A DNA stretch of 63,965 nt from assembly GCA_025449975.1 (NCBI GenBank), contig JANWIG010000020.1, positions 1-63,965 on the forward strand. The letters are read 5' to 3'. The translations under genes were made by a program, and so were the position numbers. Within the stretch, counting starts at the first letter, position 1; every line of letters starts with the position of its first letter. Positions 25,233 to 33,454 of this stretch are shown here, piece after piece. This DNA is from Thermoactinomycetaceae bacterium (GTDB taxonomy: Bacteria; Bacillota; Bacilli; Thermoactinomycetales; Thermoactinomycetaceae). The notes below the pieces were generated by a model that saw nothing but the letters and a program-made list of their open reading frames with translations, was not told the origin of the DNA and searched no databases.

Positions 25233-25769
25233 TTGGATCAGGTTGTGTTGGCGAAGCTAAAACAAAAGTTTAGTGACGGCATGACTCATTCATATGGGCT
25301 CGGTGGAAATAGTCATTTGGTGGGGCAGCTCTTTGCGCTCTTAATGTTTTCGACTCAGCCGCTCAGTTTACAAGAGATGGCGGAACAATTGGGCGTTACC
25401 AAAGCAGCCGTTAGTCAGCGGATCCGGATCTTAGAGGAGCAGGGAATGTGTTATAAGACCTCCAAACCCAGCGATCGCAAAGATTATTATCAGTTGGCTG
25501 AGAACATCGACTGGGTGATGATCGAACACGGATTGACCAATCTTCAGCGCTTATCAGGCTTTCTAAAAGAAGTATTGGCTGAATGGCCAACAGATCTTTC
25601 AGGAGAAACAGAGAAAAACCAAATGATCAAATACCGGTTGATGAAAATCAAGCTATTATGCGAATTGTTGTTTGAACGCTTGGAAGGACTGGATGAGGAG
25701 TGGGAGAAGCGCAAACGGCAGTTGATGAAGGAGTATCTAAATGGATCAGAAGAAACTGCTCAAGACTGA
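25233..25769 (+). CDS. GbsR/MarR-type winged-helix transcriptional regulator
   Basis: 178 residues. The winged helix spans about residues 45-95 with QEMAEQLGVTKAAVSQRIRILEEQGM and the wing SDRKDYYQLAEN; a helical C-terminal dimerisation part follows. The pattern fits the GbsR branch of the MarR superfamily. The TTG start at 25233 follows GAGGGGGTG. The MFS exporter 200 bases downstream is the probable target, as usual for regulator-exporter pairs. The ligand is unknown. Confidence 0.82.
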   Translation: MDQVVLAKLKQKFSDGMTHSYGLGGNSHLVGQLFALLMFSTQPLSLQEMAEQLGVTKAAVSQRIRILEEQGMCYKTSKPSDRKDYYQLAENIDWVMIEHGLTNLQRLSGFLKEVLAEWPTDLSGETEKNQMIKYRLMKIKLLCELLFERLEGLDEEWEKRKRQLMKEYLNGSEETAQD

Positions 25770-25851
25770 GCGCAACCGGTATAAAAAAACGCAGCTGTTA
25801 TTCCAGTTGACTAATCAGGTAAGCATCTGGGCTAGAAATCATGGGATCTAA
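25741..25851 (+). CDS. Possible 36-residue coupled small protein
   Basis: ATG at 25741 lies 29 bases before the end of the GbsR-like gene in another frame. GAAGGAG stands 7 bases upstream. The 36-codon frame encodes a basic peptide (MDQKKLLKTERNRYKK...). The ribosome site and overlap suggest coupled translation; no homology could be recognised. Confidence 0.35.
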   Translation: MDQKKLLKTERNRYKKTQLLFQLTNQVSIWARNHGI

Positions 25852-25972
25852 ACTACATCCCTCGGAGATCATTCACTTGGAATGGGCAAAGCTATATAAG
25901 GAATAAATTTTATGCAAATACTGGTTATAATGGATCTTCAACTTTTTAGGGGATACGAAGGGAGCAAAATGG

Positions 25973-27490
25973 ATGATAGCAAAAGAAACCAATCTCCGGC
26001 TTGTGATTGTCGGGCTACTGATCGGGATTTTAATGTCCGCAATGGATAATACAATTGTTGCGACAGCAATGGGGACGATCGTGGCTGACCTAGGCGGATT
26101 AGATAAATTTGTTTGGGTGACCTCAGCTTATATGGTTGCTGTGATGGCGGGGATGCCGATCTTTGGAAAGTTATCGGATATGTTTGGACGGAAGCGATTC
26201 TTCATCTTTGGATTAATTGTTTTTCTAGTTGGTTCTATTTTATGTGGGTTAGCTCAAAGCATCGTACAGTTAAGTATCTTTCGTGCGATCCAAGGCATTG
26301 GTGGAGGGGCGTTGATGCCGATCGCTTTTACGATTGTCTTTGATGTTTTCCCAGTTGAACAGCGCGGGAAAATGACCGGCTTGTTGGGAGCCGTTTTTGG
26401 TCTGTCCAGTGTCGCTGGTCCTTTGTTGGGTGCATATATTACGGAATATATCGGCTGGCATTGGATATTTTATGTCAACATTCCGCTCGGGCTGATTTCT
26501 CTTTTTCTCATTATTCGTTACTATAAAGAATCGCCCATCCATACCAAACAACAAATCGATTGGTGGGGAGCGATTACGCTGGTTGGAGCAGTTGTCTGTC
26601 TGATGTTTACTTTGGAACTAGGTGGAACCGAATACGCATGGAATTCGGTCCAAATCATCAGTTTAATTGCAGGATTTGTTGTCCTGTTTCTCCTTTTCAT
26701 CTACGCTGAGAGAAAAGCATCGGATCCCATTATCTCTTTTTGGATGTTTAAACGTCGTCTGTTTGCCACTTCGCAAATATTGGCGTTTATCTATGGAGCC
26801 ACTTTTATTATTTTGACTGTGTATATTCCGATTTTCGTGCAAGCCGTTTACGGTGGGACAGCGGCCAATGCCGGCATGATTTTAACCCCGATGATGCTTG
26901 GATCGGTCGTGGGTAGCGGAATTGGCGGGGTGTTTCAAACGAAGACGAGCTTTCGCAATCTAATGATCTTCTCCATTATTTTCTTCTTAAGCGGTATGTA
27001 TTTATTGACTACGATTACACCAGATACCATGCGGTGGTTACTCACTGTCTATATGGTGATTGCCGGAATTGGTGTAGGCTTTTCTTTCTCCTTACTACCG
27101 ATGGCATCGCTCAACGACTTGGAGCCGCAATATCGGGGGTCAGCCAACTCGACCAATGCATTTTTCCGCTCTTTGGGGATGACAGTCGGAATTACGATCT
27201 TTGGGGCGATTCAAAATAAAATGTTTACCAATGATCTTAGCAGTTATTTTAAAGGCATGCCGATACCAAGTGGGATTAATCTCGAAGACCCTAGTGCGAT
27301 TTTGGAAGCGAGCGAACGAAGCAGTATCCCGAGTTTTGTCTTGGATCGAATCATAGACGCGATGTCCTCATCCATTACCTTTACTTTTCTCATGGCTCTG
27401 ATCCCGCTAGCGATCGCAGCCATTGTCGTTGGACTAATGGGCAATGGGAGAGTAGTGAAACAGCAAACGGTTGGGAATGAAGGAGCATAA
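25973..27490 (+). CDS. DHA2 family (EmrB/QacA-like) MFS multidrug exporter
   Basis: 505 residues with 14 predicted membrane segments. Hallmarks: MDNTIVATAMGTI in helix 1 (antiporter Asp), GKLSDMFGRKRFF between helices 2 and 3, RAIQGIGGGALMP and the antiporter motif C region GLSSVAGPLLGAYI. Proton-driven export of hydrophobic or cationic compounds is expected. ATG 25973 has GGGAG about 9 bases upstream. A -10-like TATAAT stands at 25926-25931, so it may have its own promoter, controlled by the upstream regulator. Confidence 0.9.
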   Translation: MIAKETNLRLVIVGLLIGILMSAMDNTIVATAMGTIVADLGGLDKFVWVTSAYMVAVMAGMPIFGKLSDMFGRKRFFIFGLIVFLVGSILCGLAQSIVQLSIFRAIQGIGGGALMPIAFTIVFDVFPVEQRGKMTGLLGAVFGLSSVAGPLLGAYITEYIGWHWIFYVNIPLGLISLFLIIRYYKESPIHTKQQIDWWGAITLVGAVVCLMFTLELGGTEYAWNSVQIISLIAGFVVLFLLFIYAERKASDPIISFWMFKRRLFATSQILAFIYGATFIILTVYIPIFVQAVYGGTAANAGMILTPMMLGSVVGSGIGGVFQTKTSFRNLMIFSIIFFLSGMYLLTTITPDTMRWLLTVYMVIAGIGVGFSFSLLPMASLNDLEPQYRGSANSTNAFFRSLGMTVGITIFGAIQNKMFTNDLSSYFKGMPIPSGINLEDPSAILEASERSSIPSFVLDRIIDAMSSSITFTFLMALIPLAIAAIVVGLMGNGRVVKQQTVGNEGA

Positions 27491-27512
27491 TTGGTATAGA
27501 AATAGCAAGGAA

Positions 27513-27548
27513 AAAAGGTGGCCATGATGGCCACCCAAATCCCTTTTT
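27513..27548 (+). terminator. Terminator after the MFS gene
   Basis: GGTGGCCAT-G-ATGGCCACC, a perfect 9-base stem, followed by CAAATCCCTTTTTCT. Confidence 0.65.
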
Positions 27549-27839
27549 CTAAGAAGAGGAAACGACTCCTACGGCTTCTCCTTAATCTGCTTTACTTTCC
27601 GAAGAGGCAAGTCACAACAAGAATATGCTCACTCCCAGCGGAACCAAATCATTTTTTAAAAGCAAAGTCTACACTACACGTAAATCAAGCAGTTTCATCT
27701 AGCCATCACTCCCAAAATCTGTATCTATACAACTTAATAACAAATGAAAAGTAGGGAAGCTGGGGAAACTAATACTGTTCCAAAAAGAGGAAGCTACTCT
27801 TTAGAAAAAACATTACGTAAGAGGTCTTGCTTTTTCTAT
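27549..27839. other. Intergenic stretch, no clear gene
   Basis: A 79-codon plus-strand open frame overlaps the terminator and has no ribosome site or family match; it is rejected. The minus strand has only short fragments. Nothing else recognised. Confidence 0.45.
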
Positions 27840-27863
27840 CGATATATCGTAATATCTGGATAT
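27840..27863 (+). promoter_or_regulatory. Candidate ArsR operator
   Basis: CGATATATCG (27840-27849) is followed by ATATC-TG-GATAT (27852-27863). Similar AT-rich ATATATC/TATATA elements stand at 28206-28230 before the CoA-disulfide reductase gene, so the ArsR protein may control both. Confidence 0.4.
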
Positions 27864-27886
27864 ATAAATGAATGAGGTGAAGGTTG

Positions 27887-28180
27887 ATGTTGTCAAATCA
27901 ACCAGTAGATCTTTCCATCTATGAAAAGAAAGCAAAATGCCTTAAAGCGCTGTCGCACCCTGTTCGACTATGTATCGCCAAAGGATTGTTGGAACATGGG
28001 GCATGCAATGTGACTACCATGCACTGTGGATTGCAAATGCCGCAGTCAACGATCTCACAACATTTGACGAGATTAAAAGAAGCAGGGATTGTAACGAGTG
28101 AGCGCAAAGGCACTGAAATCTATTATTATGTTGCTTCTGAAAAAATGCGTTTGTTTTTAGAGAGACTGTTTATGGAGTGA
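27887..28180 (+). CDS. ArsR/SmtB family regulator with cysteine pair
   Basis: 97 residues. Winged helix with ALSHPVRLCIAKGLLEHG, recognition helix MPQSTISQHLTRLKEAGIV and wing SERKGTEIYYYV. Cysteines in GACNVTTMHCG lie just before the recognition helix. Two-cysteine ArsR proteins of the SqrR/BigR kind sense sulfide or persulfide. The adjacent downstream gene is a multi-domain sulfur-transfer protein, so a reactive-sulfur sensor is the best guess; metal sensing is the alternative. The ATG at 27887 is used because GAGGTGAAGG precedes it. Confidence 0.85.
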   Translation: MLSNQPVDLSIYEKKAKCLKALSHPVRLCIAKGLLEHGACNVTTMHCGLQMPQSTISQHLTRLKEAGIVTSERKGTEIYYYVASEKMRLFLERLFME

Positions 28181-28258
28181 ATGTCTTTTTAGGCATTCGC
28201 ATCTTAATATATCTATTTATCGTTATATATAAATATTACGTTAGAGGTGAAGGAATAT

Positions 28259-30727
28259 ATGAGTCGCACTTATGTCATCATTGGCGGTGTTGCGGGTGGA
28301 GCATCTGCCGCTACCCGTCTACGTCGTCTGGATGAACAGGCTGAGATCATCCTATTTGAGCGAGGAGAGCAGATCTCCTTTGCCAACTGTGGGCTTCCGT
28401 ATCATATTGGCGGAGTGATTCCGCAACGTGAAAAATTGCTTTTGCAAACACCGGAACGGATGTGGGAGAGATTCCGAATCAAAGCAAAAGTACAACATGA
28501 AGTGATCGCCATTCATCGCAAACAGAAAGAGATCGAAGTGAAAAACCTTCAGACCAATGAAGTTTTCGTCCAAAAATATGATAAATTGATCCTTTCACCT
28601 GGCGTAAAACCGATTGTTCCTAATTTACCTGGAGTACTTGAGGCAGATCACCTTTATACCTTACGTAACCTCTCAGACATGGACCAAATCAAACAACAAG
28701 CAGAAAGCGAGAAGGGAAATGCCGTGATCATCGGCGGTGGCTTCATCGGCATCGAGATGGCAGAGAACCTAAAGAATCTCGGCTGGCATGTCTCATTGGT
28801 CGAGCTTGCGGATCATCTCTTACCCGCACTCGATCCCGAAATGGCCGCGATTGTTGAAGATCATCTCGAAGCAGAAGGCATTCAGCTCTATCTCCAAGAG
28901 GAAGTGAGTGAGTTTCGGCAACGAGGAAAACAGGTGGTTTTAAAAAGCGGAAACGTTTTGCCAGCAGACATGGTGATCCTAGCCGTTGGAGTAACACCAG
29001 ATACACGCCTCGCTGAGCAAGCGGGCTTGGAGCTGGGAATTCGCAAAGGAATCATTGTCAATGATCAATTGCAAACCTCTGATCCTCATATTTATGCCGT
29101 GGGCGATGCTGTGCAAGTAAAAGATTGGATTCATGGTCAACCTGCCCTGATCCCACTAGCTGGACCAGCAAGTCGGCAAGGACGATTGGTAGCAGATCAG
29201 ATTGCAGGGCATCCTATTGTTTATCATGGGACACTTGGTACTTCGATCGTCAAAGCTTGTCAGCTTGCCGCAGCGGTTACCGGTAGCTCTGAAAAAACAC
29301 TTAAAAAGATGGGAGCACGGTATCAAGCGGCTCATGTTCAGCCACAGTCCCACGCTGGTTTCTATCCTGGTGCGACTCCATTAGCGATGAAACTGCTCTT
29401 TGATCCAGTCAGTGGCAAAATCCTCGGCGCACAGGTTGTCGGGCAAAAAGGGGTAGATAAACGGATCGATGTTTTAGCAACAGCGATCAAAGCAGGACTT
29501 ACTGTAGAAGACTTAGCTGAGCTGGAATTGGCTTACGCTCCCCCTTATTCTTCAGCCAAAGATCCCGTCAATTTCTTGGGATTTGTCGCTTCCAATATTC
29601 GGGCCAAACTTCTAGATACCGTGCAATGGCATGAGCTGGAAGAGAAGTTGCAGCAAGGAGGCCTGTTAATCGATGTTCGGGAGCCGATCGAATATGAAAT
29701 GGGGGCGATTCCAGGCGCGATCAATATTCCGCTTGGACAGCTACGTGAACGCTTAAGTGAGATTCCTAAAGATCAACCTTTATATGTTTACTGTCAAGTC
29801 GGACAACGCGGTTATTTTGCAACGCGGATCCTTAAACAGTCCGGCTTCCAAGTTCGCAACCTCGATGGAGGATATAAAACGTATAAAATGGCAACACGTC
29901 AATCAAAACCAAAGGAAAGAGAGGAGATTTTTATGAAACAAACACAAGAACAACCAAAAACACAGGCAGGAACAGGAAATGTCGTTCAGCTAGATGCATG
30001 CGGATTGCAATGCCCTGGTCCTATCTTACAAGTAAGTAAAAAGATGAAAGAGATGAACGATGGAGATATTCTCCAGATTCGGGCGACTGACTCTGGTTTC
30101 TCCCAAGATATTGAGTCATGGAGTAAAAAATTTGGTCATACGATTTTAGATAAACAATGGAAAGATGGCGTTTTAGAAGTCAAACTTCAAAAGAAAGGAG
30201 CTTCTTCCACTGCAGGAACAGCACCCGCTACAGCTGCGGAACAGAGCGCTCCTAGACCAAACGGTACATCCATCATTGTCTTTAGCGGAGAGTTGGACCG
30301 TGCCATGGCTTCAATGATTATTGCGACAGGATCCGCAGCGATGGGGAAACCAACCACGATGTTTTTCACCTTCTGGGGACTCAATATGCTGCGTAAAAAA
30401 GAAGCACCTCCAGTACCAAAAGGATCACTCGAAAAAATGTTCGGCATGATGATGCCAAAAGGTCCTGGAGAACTGCCGCTTTCCAAAATGAACTTCGCTG
30501 GCTTTGGTGCAAAAATGATGAAATATATGATGGACAAAAAGAACGTCGATAGCTTAGAAACCCTGATTAAACATGCCAAAGAAGCTGGTGTCCGCATGGT
30601 AGCTTGTACGATGAGCATGGATGTCATGGGCATCAAAGAAGAAGAGCTGATCGATGGCCTCGAATTCGGCGGCGTCGCCACTTTCCTAGCCGCTGCTGAA
30701 CAATCTGGAACAAGTCTGTTTATCTAA
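28259..30727 (+). CDS. CoA-disulfide reductase fused to rhodanese, TusA and DsrE-like modules
   Basis: 822-residue cytoplasmic protein with four modules. 1: FAD/NAD(P)H disulfide reductase (1-440), with GGVAGG near residue 9, active Cys44 in SFANCGLPY and GGGFIGIEMAENL. 2: rhodanese (about 455-550) with IDVREPIEY and the active Cys in VYCQVGQRG near 512. 3: TusA-like sulfur carrier with CGLQCPGP near 580. 4: DsrE/DsrF-like domain (about 665-822). Such enzymes reduce CoA-persulfide or polysulfide and relay sulfane sulfur. An in-frame ATG with an ideal ribosome site sits between modules 2 and 3. The upstream ArsR gene probably regulates it. ATG 28259 follows AGAGGTGAAGG. Confidence 0.92.
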   Translation: MSRTYVIIGGVAGGASAATRLRRLDEQAEIILFERGEQISFANCGLPYHIGGVIPQREKLLLQTPERMWERFRIKAKVQHEVIAIHRKQKEIEVKNLQTNEVFVQKYDKLILSPGVKPIVPNLPGVLEADHLYTLRNLSDMDQIKQQAESEKGNAVIIGGGFIGIEMAENLKNLGWHVSLVELADHLLPALDPEMAAIVEDHLEAEGIQLYLQEEVSEFRQRGKQVVLKSGNVLPADMVILAVGVTPDTRLAEQAGLELGIRKGIIVNDQLQTSDPHIYAVGDAVQVKDWIHGQPALIPLAGPASRQGRLVADQIAGHPIVYHGTLGTSIVKACQLAAAVTGSSEKTLKKMGARYQAAHVQPQSHAGFYPGATPLAMKLLFDPVSGKILGAQVVGQKGVDKRIDVLATAIKAGLTVEDLAELELAYAPPYSSAKDPVNFLGFVASNIRAKLLDTVQWHELEEKLQQGGLLIDVREPIEYEMGAIPGAINIPLGQLRERLSEIPKDQPLYVYCQVGQRGYFATRILKQSGFQVRNLDGGYKTYKMATRQSKPKEREEIFMKQTQEQPKTQAGTGNVVQLDACGLQCPGPILQVSKKMKEMNDGDILQIRATDSGFSQDIESWSKKFGHTILDKQWKDGVLEVKLQKKGASSTAGTAPATAAEQSAPRPNGTSIIVFSGELDRAMASMIIATGSAAMGKPTTMFFTFWGLNMLRKKEAPPVPKGSLEKMFGMMMPKGPGELPLSKMNFAGFGAKMMKYMMDKKNVDSLETLIKHAKEAGVRMVACTMSMDVMGIKEEELIDGLEFGGVATFLAAAEQSGTSLFI
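29920..29935 (+). promoter_or_regulatory. Internal ribosome site and in-frame ATG
   Basis: AGAGGAG at 29920-29926, six bases (ATTTTT) and ATG at 29933, in frame at codon 559. It would start a separate TusA-DsrE polypeptide of about 264 residues. It is either a relic of gene fusion or a working internal start. Confidence 0.55.
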
Positions 30728-30740
30728 GAGGATGAGACTG

Positions 30741-30773
30741 AAAACCCTAGGGAAATTTGCCCTAGGGTTTTTT
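30741..30773 (+). terminator. Terminator of the sulfur-metabolism gene
   Basis: AAAACCCTAGGG pairs with CCCTAGGGTTTTTT around a 7-base loop, 14 bases after the stop. Confidence 0.9.
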
Positions 30774-31087
30774 GTTTGGTTGGGATGTGTTTCATAAATT
30801 AGTAAAATAATTAACTGAAAAACCGAGAGAGAGATTTATATAGAATCGGAATAAATAAGAAATAGAACCCTAAAGATTTGATTAGGTGTTTGAAGTATTA
30901 CTTAGGTTTTTATTTGAATTTTAACTCTATTAGGCTAAGACGGATGTTTGAAACATAAACTATTTGTACCAACCGAAGCGATTGGTCAAATAATATTGCG
31001 TAAAGATGGAATTATCTGAATATCGAACATCTAATCAATACTTGTTCTTTCAAAAGTTGTTTGGATTCTTTATGTATCGATCACATT
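30774..31087. other. Intergenic stretch, nothing recognised
   Basis: AT-rich sequence downstream of two convergent units. No open frame with a ribosome site, no clear hairpin with T-run, and no repeat was found. Confidence 0.5.
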
Positions 31088-31699
31088 TTATCGAACAGTT
31101 AATTTGCCTTGCATTTTTGCAGCACGAATAACATTTTGGTTTGCAGTAAAAACAGTAATACCGGGTACTGAAGCATAATCGCCATCATCAGTAATAATAT
31201 TTAATATATTATTTTGCGAGATCATCGAATCTACGATAAAAAGATCATATCCATCTAAATATTGGCTATTCATAAGAGATAAAGCATTGTCACAAGTCTC
31301 GGTGTTTATTACGAATGCAGGTAAGGGATGAGCCATTGCCTTTACCTGACTCCAAGAGGTATTTATTTCACTGACTACATTTTGTCGTTCATGAGGAATG
31401 TGACGATACTCCTTCGTTTTCATATTCAATTGCTGCGTCTGGTTGTAGATTTCCCTTTCCGCTTTTTCAATAAGATGAGCCAACTCAGATAAGGACAAGC
31501 CACACCAATACAAGCGTGCTTGGGAGTTAAGTACCTTTGGGATATAAGATATGTAGTGAGATGATTGCCGAAGCATACTTGCCTTTGTATAGGTTAACCA
31601 GTACCAAACATTTGTATCTACGAGAAAAGAATCAGACGGTTTAGGAGAATCTTGTGTTATGTCTACTACCTTCGAAGAGATTGTGTAGTTAATACTCAT
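31088..31699 (-). CDS. PIN-domain nuclease (putative toxin/effector)
   Basis: 203 residues. PIN-fold acidic residues appear in order: Asp28 in FLVDTNVW, Glu72 in SLSELAHL, Asp152 in GYDLFIVDS and Asp172 in IITDDGDY. PIN proteins are metal-dependent RNases, often toxins. It is the last gene of a three-gene minus-strand operon; its ATG overlaps the stop of the DUF4325 gene by one base (TAATG) with GGAGGAGG upstream, so it is translationally coupled. The partners are STAS-like and GHKL ATPase proteins rather than a DNA-binding antitoxin. The target RNA and the trigger are unknown. Confidence 0.82.
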   Translation of the reverse strand: MSINYTISSKVVDITQDSPKPSDSFLVDTNVWYWLTYTKASMLRQSSHYISYIPKVLNSQARLYWCGLSLSELAHLIEKAEREIYNQTQQLNMKTKEYRHIPHERQNVVSEINTSWSQVKAMAHPLPAFVINTETCDNALSLMNSQYLDGYDLFIVDSMISQNNILNIITDDGDYASVPGITVFTANQNVIRAAKMQGKLTVR

Positions 31700-32046
31700 T
31701 ATTCCTCCTCCTTGATTTTCTCTATTACTTGATCAACCATTTCTTTGTAAGATGGATTCTGATAATATTGACTTGAATTCTCTATTACTTTTTTCAGCAC
31801 ATTGTTTCCAGTAGGATTTAGATTTCGAATGATGAGTAATCCTTTAAGATCTTCTTTAGTAAATTCCCTAAACAATTGACCAATTGCCGAATTGAAAAAG
31901 GGTGAAGCAAAAATATTTACACCGTAGAAATCCAATTCAACCTGTCTTTTCTTTTCTAATTCAGGATAGATTCTACTATAGACTTTTTGCCCATCTTCTA
32001 AGGTCACACAAATTGGACCGATTAAAGAGTGAACTTGTATTTTCAT
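31699..32046 (-). CDS. DUF4325 STAS-like protein
   Basis: 115 residues. The segment VELDFYGVNIFASPFFNSAIGQLFREF fits the DUF4325/STAS-like fold (strand, then loop with Ser/Asn before a helix), and ends in a charged helix EMVDQVIEKIKEEE. STAS-like proteins commonly bind GHKL ATPases in partner-switching pairs. The ATG at 32046 follows GGGAGG with 7-base spacing, only 2 bases from the ATPase stop; the longer frame starting at 32061 would overlap that ribosome site. It is a candidate regulator or antitoxin for the adjacent PIN protein. Confidence 0.82.
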   Translation of the reverse strand: MKIQVHSLIGPICVTLEDGQKVYSRIYPELEKKRQVELDFYGVNIFASPFFNSAIGQLFREFTKEDLKGLLIIRNLNPTGNNVLKKVIENSSQYYQNPSYKEMVDQVIEKIKEEE

Positions 32047-32048
32047 AT

Positions 32049-32936
32049 TTAGTCCTCCCATTTAAAAGGATTTTCTGTTTTAAAACAGTAGTATTTTTTC
32101 TCATCACATTTTATAGTGATCGTTATAAGGGTGCCGTTAAACTCAACAGGGATCTTGCGATAGGTTATTTCATCTTTATTTATTGCCACATAGCCGTTAT
32201 TACTGTATACTTCCAAACTTCCTTCATTAATACTTACAAATTCTTTCAGCAAATCGAGTCCAAGACCACGAGCGACAGTAGATTCAGATTTAGTAGAATT
32301 CCCTTTTTTAAACGCCCATTTCAAAGCTTCTTCTACATCCATTTCAGTAGTTCTTAAATGAGCTCTGACCGAACTAGGTATGCCTATTCCAAAGTCAACC
32401 ACAGTAAGTCTTAATTCACGTAATTTAGGATAATGTTGCCCACAACTCATGATTCCTATTTGTGAATTGCTGTGTTCAAATGCGTTAGAGTAAATTTCGA
32501 ACATTCTACTCATTATTTCATCTTTTAATTTTTCACTAACATGAACCCATCCTTGCCCAAGCCAATCTTCTTGAAGATACCTTCCAATTTCTCGAACATT
32601 CATACTATAATCTTCCCTATAGGGTATTGCGTTTCTACTAGGAAAATCTTCATCAAGGGGCTCTTGACCAAAAACGGAGATGAATCGATTGTATCTTAGA
32701 TTGGCACGGATCTCTTTTCTCATTGAATCCCAGTTGAATATTAGAGTACGTTTTTGGCAATTAATCATCCTAGCCAATCCTCCTAAAAAAGCAACTGCAT
32801 TTTGGCGAAGGAAATAACAATTTTCGAAATTTAATAGAATATCTCTTTCTGAAGAAAGGGCTTCTTTCCAAATCTTAAAGAGGGTAATATGGTCACCTTC
32901 CGAGTCATTAATTGTAGGTACTTTGATGATTTTCAT
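32049..32936 (-). CDS. STAS-like/GHKL ATPase fusion protein
   Basis: 295 residues. The N-terminal 95 residues resemble a STAS-like fold (ILLNFENCYFLRQNAVAFLGGLARM). The C-terminal half is a GHKL ATPase: N-box EIYSNAFEHS (Glu147, Asn151), G1 box DFGIGIP (181-187) and G2 box RGLGLDLL (223-230). There is no histidine-kinase dimerisation domain, so a protein kinase of the anti-sigma type or an ATP-gated switch is more likely. It is the first gene of the ATPase-STAS-PIN operon. AGGAG lies 12 bases before the ATG, longer than ideal. Confidence 0.83.
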   Translation of the reverse strand: MKIIKVPTINDSEGDHITLFKIWKEALSSERDILLNFENCYFLRQNAVAFLGGLARMINCQKRTLIFNWDSMRKEIRANLRYNRFISVFGQEPLDEDFPSRNAIPYREDYSMNVREIGRYLQEDWLGQGWVHVSEKLKDEIMSRMFEIYSNAFEHSNSQIGIMSCGQHYPKLRELRLTVVDFGIGIPSSVRAHLRTTEMDVEEALKWAFKKGNSTKSESTVARGLGLDLLKEFVSINEGSLEVYSNNGYVAINKDEITYRKIPVEFNGTLITITIKCDEKKYYCFKTENPFKWED

Positions 32937-33060
32937 TCAAGTATATTACTCCTTTCTAACGTGGTTGCTTTTGTACCTACAATTAAATTATCTATCAAAG
33001 TGGTTTTCTCCTTTATTTAATTCATGATTTTTCTATAAATTCACTGTAGAAATTTTATTC

Positions 33061-33234
33061 CTATATTTTTAAATGAAGAGAAGGATTATTTTTTACTCCC
33101 ATGATACTATCACTAGCTTTTTCCTTAATTGTAACAGGAGTGAATATATTATAATTTTCATTATAATACATCATATTAGAAGGAATTGCATCATAAAAGC
33201 GGGAAATGATGAATAAGTTTTTTGTGACCAGCAT
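33061..33234 (-). CDS. Small hypothetical protein, 57 residues
   Basis: Not recognised. ATG at 33234 (reading left) and stop at 33061, upstream of and co-directional with the ATPase-STAS-PIN operon. The product begins MLVTKNLFIISRFYDAIPS and ends GVKNNPSLHLKI; the composition is natural, with no strong membrane segment. The ribosome site is weak (TTAGG). It may be a real small gene, a decayed 3' fragment, or part of the adjacent system. Confidence 0.4.
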   Translation of the reverse strand: MLVTKNLFIISRFYDAIPSNMMYYNENYNIFTPVTIKEKASDSIMGVKNNPSLHLKI

Positions 33235-33314
33235 AAACCTAATAAAGGTATTTTTCTATTCTCGGATATTATGAAGTAGAATAAGTACAAATGAAATTTG
33301 ACTTAAACCCTCAT

Positions 33315-33347
33315 GACGCCTATTGAATATAGGTGTCGTTTTTTTCC
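33315..33347 (+). terminator. Plus-strand terminator-like hairpin
   Basis: GACGCCTAT and ATAGGTGTC (one G-T pair) around a 5-base loop, followed by GTTTTTTT. No plus-strand gene is recognised upstream of it, which suggests a short transcript or a lost gene. Confidence 0.65.
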
Positions 33348-33395
33348 CCCAAGATACAAATTTCAGTGAATAGGGAGAAGTTCGGATAATTAGAA

Positions 33396-33454
33396 TTGAC
33401 AATGATTATCATTCATGGCAATATCACCTTTGAAAGAAAATGATTATCATTTTC
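33396..33454 (+). promoter_or_regulatory. Iron-regulated promoter with two Fur boxes
   Basis: -35 TTGACA (33396-33401), 17-base spacing, -10-like CAATAT (33419-33424). Fur box 1 (33398-33416) covers the -35; Fur box 2 at 33436-33454 is the perfect 19-bp palindrome GAAAATGATTATCATTTTC. This is a clear Fur-controlled promoter. Confidence 0.85.

Noticed and set aside
27518-27754. Basic 78-codon frame after the MFS gene
   Set aside because: It starts inside the terminator hairpin and lacks a ribosome site.
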